Shown here: piece by piece, positions 6,687 to 12,836 of the stretch | Position numbering within the stretch: the first letter of the stretch is position 1 | Layout: each line of letters begins with the position of its first letter | NCBI GenBank assembly: GCA_017467745.1 | Contig: JAFUKV010000172.1 | Location: 1 to 12,836 of the forward strand | From: Bacteroidaceae bacterium | Lineage (GTDB): Bacteria > Bacteroidota > Bacteroidia > Bacteroidales > CHK158-818 | Length of the DNA stretch: 12,836 nt | Direction: 5' to 3' | Program-made: the position numbers and the translations under genes | Notes under the pieces: model-generated | Databases searched by the model: none | What the model was told of the DNA's origin: nothing | Seen by the model: only the letters and a program-made list of their open reading frames with translations

Positions 6687-8435
6687 ATGGAAAACGAAGT
6701 CTTGATAAAAGAAGTTACTACCAAAGCCCGAATTTGGTTAGGTGAGGGGTATGATGCCGAAACGAAAGCCGAAGTAAACCGAATGTTGACGGCCGAAGAT
6801 TCTACCGAATTGATAGAATGTTTTTATAAAGATTTGGAATTCGGAACCGGAGGTTTGCGTGGTATTATGGGGGTAGGCAGTAACCGAATGAATAAATATA
6901 CGGTAGGTGCTGCTACGCAGGGTTTGGCTAACTATTTGAAAAAAGAGTTTGCCGATTTGCCGGTCATCAAAGTGGTTATCGGTCATGATTGCCGCAATAA
7001 CAGTCGTTTGTTCGCAGAAATATCAGCTAATATATTTTCGGCAAACGGCATAAAAGTATATTTGTTCGATGCTTTGCGGCCTACGCCCGAAATCTCGTTT
7101 GCCATACGCGAATTGGGTTGCCAAAGCGGTATTATCTTAACAGCGTCGCATAATCCCAAAGAGTATAACGGCTATAAAGCATATTGGAGCGATGGAGCTC
7201 AAATGATAGCTCCCCATGATAAGAATACGATTGCAGAAGTAAACAAAGTGCGTTCGGTTTCGGATGTCAAATTTGAGGGAAATCCTTCGCTGATAGAAAT
7301 TATCGGAGATGAAATAGATAGGAAATATATAGAGCAGATTAAGACTATTTCGTTGAGTCCTGAGGCGATAGCTCGTCAAAAAGATATGAAAATCGTTTAT
7401 ACGCCTATACACGGAACAGGTGTTAAATTGATTCCGACGGTTTTATCTGAGTTCGGTTTTACCAATATTATTCATGTACCGGAACAAGATGTGATTAGCG
7501 GAGATTTTCCTACGGTAAAATCACCTAATCCGGAAGAACCGGCTGCATTAGATCTCGCTATTCGTAAAGCCATTGAAACAGATGCCGAATTGGTTATGGC
7601 TTCCGATCCCGATGCCGACCGTATGGGGATGGCTATCCGGAACGATAAAGGTGAATTTATTCTCGTAAACGGAAATCAAAATGTGTTGATTTTCTTGAAT
7701 TATCTGATTCAACGGAACAAAGAACTGGGGTTACTTAAAGGCAATGAATATATAGTAAAAACTATTGTAACATCTGAACTTATAAAAACTATTGCCGACC
7801 GTAATGAGGTAGAGATGTTCGATTGCTATACGGGGTTCAAGTGGATTGCTGCTGTTATGCGTGAAAATGAGATTTTAAAACGTTATCTTGGTGGAGGTGA
7901 AGAAAGTTACGGATTTTTGGCCGAGTCTTTTGTCCGCGATAAAGATGCAGTGTCGGCATGTGCTTTAATGGCTGAGATTGCCGCTTGGGCTAAGGATAAC
8001 GGAAAAACCATGTACGAAATGTTACAGGATATCTACCTGACTTACGGTTTCTCAAAAGAAAAGGGTATTTCCGTAGTGAAGAAAGGAAAATCCGGCGCAG
8101 ACGAAATAGAGACGATGATGAAAAATTTCCGTCGAAATCCTATTACGGAAATAGCAGGTTCGAAAGTAGTATTGATGAAAGACTTTTCTACTTTGAAAGC
8201 GGTAGATTTCGTAGAAAATGAAACTTATACATTAGATATGCCGACAACGGCGAATGTGTTGCAATATTTTACCGAAGATGGAACAAAAGTTTCTATCCGC
8301 CCGTCGGGAACTGAACCTAAGATAAAGTTCTATATAGAGGTAAAAGGAAATATGAAAATAAAAGACGATTATTTGAAAGCAAATACTATTGCGGAACAAA
8401 AAATAGAAAAAGTAGCGGCCTCGTTAGGCATTTAA
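6687..8435 (+). CDS. Phospho-sugar mutase (phosphoglucomutase/phosphomannomutase, PGM2-like)
   Basis: Cytoplasmic enzyme of the alpha-D-phosphohexomutase superfamily, 582 residues, interconverting sugar 1- and 6-phosphates (glucose or mannose most likely; phosphopentose or glucose-1,6-bisphosphate activity is possible in the PGM2 subgroup). It links glycogen and nucleotide-sugar synthesis to glycolysis. All four functional elements are intact. The phosphoserine loop TASHNP is at 152-157 with Ser154, the magnesium site DPDADR at 307-312, the sugar-binding loop GEESYG at 404-409, and the phosphate-binding RPSGTEPKIK at 538-547. The N-terminal FGTGGLRG (52-59) is typical of the long PGM2/PgcA subgroup. 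The longest open frame begins at 6624, but MENEVLIKEV from 6687 matches family N-termini and the -7 box lies between the two ATGs. It stands 87 bases after the dipeptidase, probably as its own unit. Exact substrate is not determinable here. Confidence 0.92.
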   Translation: MENEVLIKEVTTKARIWLGEGYDAETKAEVNRMLTAEDSTELIECFYKDLEFGTGGLRGIMGVGSNRMNKYTVGAATQGLANYLKKEFADLPVIKVVIGHDCRNNSRLFAEISANIFSANGIKVYLFDALRPTPEISFAIRELGCQSGIILTASHNPKEYNGYKAYWSDGAQMIAPHDKNTIAEVNKVRSVSDVKFEGNPSLIEIIGDEIDRKYIEQIKTISLSPEAIARQKDMKIVYTPIHGTGVKLIPTVLSEFGFTNIIHVPEQDVISGDFPTVKSPNPEEPAALDLAIRKAIETDAELVMASDPDADRMGMAIRNDKGEFILVNGNQNVLIFLNYLIQRNKELGLLKGNEYIVKTIVTSELIKTIADRNEVEMFDCYTGFKWIAAVMRENEILKRYLGGGEESYGFLAESFVRDKDAVSACALMAEIAAWAKDNGKTMYEMLQDIYLTYGFSKEKGISVVKKGKSGADEIETMMKNFRRNPITEIAGSKVVLMKDFSTLKAVDFVENETYTLDMPTTANVLQYFTEDGTKVSIRPSGTEPKIKFYIEVKGNMKIKDDYLKANTIAEQKIEKVAASLGI

Positions 8436-8486
8436 CCGTAGCTGCTTTGAGTGGCAGATTAAAAATTTCTTATATATAATAATTGT

Positions 8487-8527
8487 AAACCAACCGATTC
8501 ATTACGAATCGGTTGGTTTGTTTATTT
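8487..8527 (+). terminator. Rho-independent terminator after the phospho-sugar mutase
   Basis: Perfect 14-base arms AAACCAACCGATTC (8487-8500) and GAATCGGTTGGTTT (8506-8519) enclose a 5-base loop, followed by a T-rich tail GTTTATTTG. It lies 51 bases past the stop codon. Confidence 0.85.
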
Positions 8528-8831
8528 GTGATTCTTGTCAGTTCGATACAATATGCAGACAAGTAATTATTAAGAAGTAATGGCAGTGGTTTGAAAAATT
8601 CTCTACCTCGTATTTCACGTTTGGAGTTGTTGGCTTTATTCTGCGTTGTAGGGGAAAAGAACTTTTTGATTGTACTTGTCTTGTTTTTGCGGTTATTTTG
8701 AATATTTTGGTTAACTTTGTATCAAAGGTTATGGATGTTTAGTATGATGCTTAAAACTATAATAGTTCTTCAATTGATTATAAATACATTGAATAAACCA
8801 TATTGAACACAAACATTATTTCTATAAAAAT
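8528..8831. other. Intergenic region upstream of the GH2 gene
   Basis: About 300 A/T-rich bases between the terminator and the GH2 start. A candidate promoter lies at 8686-8719. I see no RNA gene, riboswitch-like fold or significant repeat. A minus-strand frame stays open from 8721 down to a stop at 8470, but it has no usable start codon, runs through the terminator hairpin and gives a composition I do not recognise, so it is not called a gene. Confidence 0.6.
8686..8719 (+). promoter_or_regulatory. Candidate promoter of the GH2 gene
   Basis: TTTG (8686-8689), 22 bases, then TAACTTTG (8712-8719), a perfect -7 box. The spacer is one base longer than the usual 19-21. The implied transcript start near 8725 gives a leader of roughly 105 bases before ATG 8832. 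Confidence 0.5.
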
Positions 8832-10667
8832 ATGAAACTAAAATCTATTGCTCGATTATTGTCTTATACCTTGCTTTCAGGTTTTTCTATGAGCATTGGT
8901 GCACAAACGACTGAAAATTTTACGTTGCCTACCCAATGGGCATTAGAAGTGTTACAGACCGATGTCCCATTGCCAGAGTATCCACGTCCGCAAATGGTAC
9001 GTTCGGAGTGGTTTAATTTAAATGGTATATGGGATTACATGGGGGGTGAAAAAGAGAGTGATCCTACAATTGCGGATGTTCCGCCGGTGTTTCCGAATCA
9101 CCCGAAAAAAATACGTGTGCCGTTTCCGCCTGAATCCGATTTATCCGGATTGAAACTCAAACAAGAGACATTTCTTTGGTATAGAAGATCTCCCACAATA
9201 CCCAAAGAATGGGATAAAAAGAATGTTTTACTTCATTTCGGAGCCGTAGACCGCGTATGTACCATATTTATAAATGGGAAGAAAGTCGGTTCTCATACAG
9301 GAGGATATGACAGTTTCAGTTTCGATATTACCGATTTTCTTAAAAAAGGAGAAAATACTCTTGTTGTAGGAGTTTATGACCCTAACGACGGAAAAGCCGC
9401 CTGTGGCAAAAACGGAAAGGAAGGAGATTATATATATACTTCGGGGATATGGCAAACTGTCTGGATGGAACCGGTAGAAAAACAACATATCTCTCAAATA
9501 AAACTGATTCCTAACCTGAAAAATAATAGTCTTGAAATTACAGCTTATACAGATAATCAAGAAAAACTGCAAGTAACGGCAATAGCGAGCGCGGGAAACG
9601 ATATTGTCTCAACGTCGAGTGGAAAAGCAAACGAAACGTTTAACGTCCCTATTAAAGATCCGCAACTATGGTCTCCGGAGAATCCGTTTATTTATGACTT
9701 GAAATTACAATTAACAGACAGAAAAGGGCATATTGTAGATGAAATTACTTCATATTTCGGAATGCGTTCTATCGAATTGAAAAACATAAACGGCATAATG
9801 CGTCCGACACTAAATGGAGAGTTTGTATTCCATATCGGGCTATTGGATCAGGGATATTGGCCGGACGGCGCATTTACAGCACCTTCGGATAAAGCTCTGA
9901 TGTATGATATTGAGTTGGCAAAACGAGCGGGATTTAACGTTATACGCAAACATATTAAAGTAGAGCCTCAACGATGGTATTATCATTGTGATAAAATAGG
10001 CTTGATGGTATGGCAAGATATGCCGAATCTATGGTATCCTGACGGCGAGGATTCGCTTGCTGTTCGTCAGCAATTCCGAGATGAGTTAAAGACCATGATT
10101 GATCAGCACATCAGTTCTCCATCGATTGTAATGTGGGTACCATTCAATGAGAATTGGGGTGCATTTGAAGCTACGGACATAACAAACTGGATAAAAAAAT
10201 ATGATAAAACCCGTTTAGTAAACGGTAATTCCGGTTATAACTATGCACCCGGATACAGACGGGCTTATGGCGATCCCGGTAATGGTGATTTTGTAGACAA
10301 ACATCATTACGGAAGAATAGAACCGGGCGCTATGGCCAAACCGGATGATAAAAGAGCTGCATCGCTTGGTGAATTTGGTGGAAAAGGACTTTTTGTCAGA
10401 GGCCATATGTGGCCTGTGCGTAATGATGCGTACGAGATGATGATTAATAAGGAAACTCTTACCGATACGTATGTACTTATGGCCAATGAATTAGAACAAA
10501 TGTGCAAATATTTCGGATTGAGTACGGCTATATACACTCAAACAACCGATGTTGAACACGAAATAAACGGCTTGGTAACGTACGATCGTGCTGTTGAAAA
10601 AATGGATTTACAGAAGGTAGAAGAAATAAATCAGGCTATTATAGAAAGCACACGATTGAAACCGTAA
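8832..10667 (+). CDS. Secreted glycoside hydrolase family 2 enzyme (beta-galactosidase/beta-glucuronidase-like)
   Basis: GH2 retaining glycosidase, 611 residues. Residues 1-24 are a signal peptide (basic MKLKSIAR, hydrophobic core, SIGA then Gln25), so it is probably periplasmic; no lipobox Cys follows. Domain order is the sugar-binding jelly-roll (about 55-215, with WFNLNGIWDYMG at 60-71, FGAVDRVCTIFINGKKVGSHTGGYDSF within 136-162 and TSGIWQTVWME at 203-213), an immunoglobulin-like domain (about 218-315), and a TIM barrel (about 320-605). The predicted acid/base is Glu440 in FNENWG (438-443) and the predicted nucleophile is Glu514 in LGEFGG (512-517). It is shorter than LacZ, lacking the extra C-terminal domains, which is usual for compact Bacteroidetes GH2 proteins. 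No SusC/SusD pair or other polysaccharide-utilisation gene adjoins. Whether the substrate is a galactoside, glucuronide or mannoside cannot be told. Confidence 0.88.
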   Translation: MKLKSIARLLSYTLLSGFSMSIGAQTTENFTLPTQWALEVLQTDVPLPEYPRPQMVRSEWFNLNGIWDYMGGEKESDPTIADVPPVFPNHPKKIRVPFPPESDLSGLKLKQETFLWYRRSPTIPKEWDKKNVLLHFGAVDRVCTIFINGKKVGSHTGGYDSFSFDITDFLKKGENTLVVGVYDPNDGKAACGKNGKEGDYIYTSGIWQTVWMEPVEKQHISQIKLIPNLKNNSLEITAYTDNQEKLQVTAIASAGNDIVSTSSGKANETFNVPIKDPQLWSPENPFIYDLKLQLTDRKGHIVDEITSYFGMRSIELKNINGIMRPTLNGEFVFHIGLLDQGYWPDGAFTAPSDKALMYDIELAKRAGFNVIRKHIKVEPQRWYYHCDKIGLMVWQDMPNLWYPDGEDSLAVRQQFRDELKTMIDQHISSPSIVMWVPFNENWGAFEATDITNWIKKYDKTRLVNGNSGYNYAPGYRRAYGDPGNGDFVDKHHYGRIEPGAMAKPDDKRAASLGEFGGKGLFVRGHMWPVRNDAYEMMINKETLTDTYVLMANELEQMCKYFGLSTAIYTQTTDVEHEINGLVTYDRAVEKMDLQKVEEINQAIIESTRLKP

Positions 10668-10743
10668 AATTTATTGAAAGTCAATAACGTATAATACAAG
10701 CACTTTATTATTTTACATTTAATCAGAAGTGTTTTTGATTTTG

Positions 10744-10789
10744 AAAAAGGCTCATGGAAGAAGTTTGTATTTCTAACATGAGCTTTTTT
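10744..10789. terminator. Probable bidirectional terminator between convergent genes
   Basis: GCTCATG (10750-10756) pairs with CATGAGC (10777-10783), with six T following (10784-10789) and five A preceding (10744-10748), so that the stem can be extended by A-T pairs past one bulged G. It sits 80 bases after the GH2 stop. Read on the minus strand, a T-run also follows the stem, so it may end the histidine kinase transcript too, although that stop codon is 190 bases away. Confidence 0.65.
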
Positions 10790-10979
10790 GTATACTTGTA
10801 ATTATTATACAAAAAACACGTAGTATATGTGGACTGAGCATGACGGTTGCGTCAATGATACAAATACGTTTTTTTAGTTTCAAATTAGGCTACTGTCGAT
10901 ATGATTTAAATAAGATTATGAAGGAGCGAAAGGAATAAAAATATTTTAAAATTGATTTTAGGCTCGGTTTCTTTATTCG
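10790..10979. other. Intergenic region between the terminator and the kinase stop
   Basis: Part of the 312-base gap between the convergent GH2 and kinase genes. It is A/T-rich and holds only short hairpins (for example TGACG-GTTG-CGTCA at about 10840-10853). I see no gene, T-tailed hairpin close to the kinase stop, or recognisable RNA. Confidence 0.5.
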
Positions 10980-12734
10980 TTACGACTTTTTGAGAGTGAA
11001 TAAAAATTCCAATCCGCCGGATATCCTGTTTTTTGCGGAAATTTCGCCTTTGTGGAACAATACGGCGTTTTTTACGATAGCTAAACCGAGTCCGGTTCCT
11101 CCTAATTTGCGAGATCGGCCTTTATCTATTCTGTAAAACCGTTCGAATAACCTGTTTAGATGCTCTTCCGGAACCCCTATGCCGGTATCGGAAAATGAAA
11201 AGTATAGATAGTCATTGTCTTGCCGATAACATTTTATGGATATGGAAGTCTCTATACCTGCATATGCAATAGCGTTATCAAGCAGGTTTCTGAAAATAGA
11301 GTAAAGTAAAGAATGGTTTCCTTTTATTGTCAGGTTATCGGGTATATCAATGTTTACTAACATTTTGCGGTTTTTCAATTTTTCATCTGATTCAGATACC
11401 GTGTCGTGTATCATGTAGGAAAGGTTAACGGTACTGAGATCGAATAAATCGTTTGATTCGTCTAATCTGTTTAATAGCGAAATATCGTGTAATAATCCGG
11501 TTAATCTTATTGTTTGTGCGTAACATCTTTCAAGAAATTGCTTACGTTTATCTTCTTGAAGGTCGGGGTTGGATATAATTGTTTCCATATATCCTTGAAT
11601 GCTGCTGACCGGTGTTTTCAGTTCGTGAGCAATGTTTTGAGTTAGTTGTCGTTTTAAACGGTTTTCTTCTTCTTGCTGAGTAATATTGTTGATGGCGATT
11701 TCAATGGTATTGTCTTGAAAAACGATACATTCTATCTGGAAAGATTTGCCGTTTTTATGGATATACGAAGACTGGTTGATATATTCTTTCTTATCCTTAT
11801 CTGACAGATGTGCCCGATTGATGAATCCTGCTATTTTCTCAAAATCAGGTAATCCGAAAATATAATCCAATGAGCATATCTCTCTATCGGCGATGATGTT
11901 AATATATTGAATAAATAGATTGTTTGCGAAAATTTCCTCTTTGTTTTCTGTAAAAATAGCCAACCCTTCTTTTGAAAATTGTAAGTGTTTGAGCAGTTTT
12001 TCTTTTTCGATAGAGAGTTCTTCTTTTGTTTTCAAAAGATATTGATATATACGGAAAATATTGCTTGTAATATCTCCTATATCGTTGTCGCTTGGTTGTA
12101 AAGCAATGTTGAGCGGTTTTCCTTGTTGTGCCTGTTCTGAGAAATCTTGTAACAATGAAATAGATTTTCCTAATTTAGCGCAGAAATAAGATAAGGTAAT
12201 GATAACCAAAAGAGAAGATATGATGAGAAAATAGATAAATTGAGAGTCGATTTTTAGCCAAGTATTTCGAGATGAGTTGAATGGGAGCGATGTGCGTATT
12301 ATATAGCGGTCGAATTTATGGGAGGCGTAAAAATAACTTTTACCGAATGTTTCGGATTTTCTGAGTGCATACCCTGCTCCGTTTATAAGGGCTTGTTTTA
12401 TTTCTGGCCGGGAAATATGATTTTTGAGGGTATCTACATCAAAAAGTCCGTTATCGAACAGTACGTTTCCCAGTAGGTCTAATATCGTGATACGTACTGA
12501 ATCTTTTGTGTATGTACTTATGACGGAATCGACATTGTTAAGCGTAATACTTTCATCGCTCAGCCCTTTGTTAATGATAGAGTTATAGTCTTGTAATACG
12601 GAATTTAATATCTGTTTCCTAAATTCTTTTTCTCGGTTGTATTGAAACAGAAAAACGGTTAGAACAAAACCTGCAAACAGAGACGTTATTGTATAAAATA
12701 GCTTTTTGTGAAAGGGCATTCTTGATGTCGGCAT
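10980..12734 (-). CDS. Membrane sensor histidine kinase (PhoR-like, PAS-containing)
   Basis: Two-component sensor kinase, 584 residues, inner membrane. Transmembrane segments at about 12-31 and 166-185 enclose an extracytoplasmic sensor region of about 134 residues. A HAMP-like linker and coiled coil (about 186-250) lead into a PAS-like domain (about 250-350). The kinase core is complete: H box NIAHELKTPVSSIQGY (367-382) with phosphoacceptor His370, N box FRNLLDNAIAYA (481-492), G1 DTGIGVP (516-522), F box FERFYRID (530-537) and G2 GGTGLGLAIVK (545-555). No receiver domain is attached, so it is a classical, not hybrid, kinase. It lies 12 bases downstream of the response regulator and is surely co-transcribed with it. 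ATG at residue 6 is an alternative start. The layout recalls PhoBR and Bacteroides RprXY, but I cannot assign either. Confidence 0.92.
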   Translation of the reverse strand: MPTSRMPFHKKLFYTITSLFAGFVLTVFLFQYNREKEFRKQILNSVLQDYNSIINKGLSDESITLNNVDSVISTYTKDSVRITILDLLGNVLFDNGLFDVDTLKNHISRPEIKQALINGAGYALRKSETFGKSYFYASHKFDRYIIRTSLPFNSSRNTWLKIDSQFIYFLIISSLLVIITLSYFCAKLGKSISLLQDFSEQAQQGKPLNIALQPSDNDIGDITSNIFRIYQYLLKTKEELSIEKEKLLKHLQFSKEGLAIFTENKEEIFANNLFIQYINIIADREICSLDYIFGLPDFEKIAGFINRAHLSDKDKKEYINQSSYIHKNGKSFQIECIVFQDNTIEIAINNITQQEEENRLKRQLTQNIAHELKTPVSSIQGYMETIISNPDLQEDKRKQFLERCYAQTIRLTGLLHDISLLNRLDESNDLFDLSTVNLSYMIHDTVSESDEKLKNRKMLVNIDIPDNLTIKGNHSLLYSIFRNLLDNAIAYAGIETSISIKCYRQDNDYLYFSFSDTGIGVPEEHLNRLFERFYRIDKGRSRKLGGTGLGLAIVKNAVLFHKGEISAKNRISGGLEFLFTLKKS

Positions 12735-12746
12735 CTTATATGTAAA

Positions 12747-12836
12747 TTAAATTTCGAAGCAGTAACCGTATCCTAAACGAGTAACGATATTTTTACCGTA
12801 TAATCCTATCTTTTTTCGTAGACGGGTAATGTTTAC
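12747..12836 (-). CDS. Response regulator, OmpR/PhoB family, C-terminal end only (partial)
   Basis: The minus strand from the window edge reads 29 codons to a TAA at 12747-12749, giving VNITRLRKKIGLYGKNIVTR followed by LGYGYCFEI. This is the end of an OmpR/PhoB winged-helix DNA-binding domain: the recognition helix with RLRKKI, then the wing hairpin with the signature I-x-T-x-x-G-x-G-Y-x-F. The receiver domain and start lie beyond base 12836. The order regulator then kinase, with a 12-base gap, marks it as the partner of the adjacent kinase. The piece is short, but the signature is specific to this family. Confidence 0.88.
   Translation of the reverse strand, partial: VNITRLRKKIGLYGKNIVTRLGYGYCFEI

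Noticed and set aside
8470..8721. Minus-strand frame open for about 84 codons in the intergenic region before the GH2 gene
   Set aside because: It has no usable start codon, runs through the terminator hairpin and the candidate promoter, and its translation is Asn/Lys-rich with no recognisable family pattern. BLASTX against other Bacteroidales would settle whether it is a gene remnant.
10796..10817. Short hairpin TTGTA/TACAA next to an A-run in the gap between convergent genes
   Set aside because: The stem has only five A/T-rich pairs and the homopolymer is on the wrong side for a terminator in either direction.

Overview
The window looks like chromosome of a low-GC member of the Bacteroidales. 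The evidence is threefold: candidate promoters with the Bacteroidetes -7 element TAnnTTTG, a group-typical set of gene families (large FtsX-like permeases, C69 dipeptidase, PGM2-type phospho-sugar mutase, secreted GH2 enzyme, PAS-containing hybrid-free histidine kinase), and mostly weak Shine-Dalgarno sequences in A/T-rich leaders. A gut genus such as Coprobacter, Barnesiella or Parabacteroides is plausible, but the genus cannot be fixed from the sequence alone. I see no tRNA, rRNA, CRISPR array, insertion sequence or phage gene.

Layout. Bases 1-120 hold a regulatory region with a perfect 17-bp-arm inverted repeat (1-40) and, 53 bp further on, a -24/-12 (sigma-54) promoter. It drives two tandem paralogous ABC-type permeases of the MacB/FtsX class (154-2433 and 2486-4792), and the unit closes with a rho-independent terminator (4815-4863). 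Next come a secreted C69 (N-terminal nucleophile) dipeptidase (4956-6599) and a phosphoglucomutase/phosphomannomutase family enzyme (6687-8435). Both have their own -7 boxes, which place the true starts 63 bases downstream of the longest open frame. A strong terminator (8487-8527) follows. After a 396-base intergenic region comes a secreted glycoside hydrolase family 2 enzyme (8832-10667). A terminator that may work in both directions (10744-10789) separates it from a convergent two-component system on the minus strand: a membrane histidine kinase (10980-12734) and the last 29 codons of an OmpR/PhoB-type response regulator (12747-12836).

How the parts relate. The two permeases form one regulated unit, most likely switched on by an NtrC-type activator encoded outside the window, and their ATPase is also not here. 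The dipeptidase, sugar mutase and GH2 enzyme look like independent single-gene units for peptide and carbohydrate metabolism. The kinase and regulator form a conventional pair whose target cannot be read from this window. The observation most worth following up is the sigma-54 promoter with a double dyad upstream of the ATPase-less permease pair. The remainder is ordinary chromosome, and I found no clear new defence, mobile or biosynthetic system.
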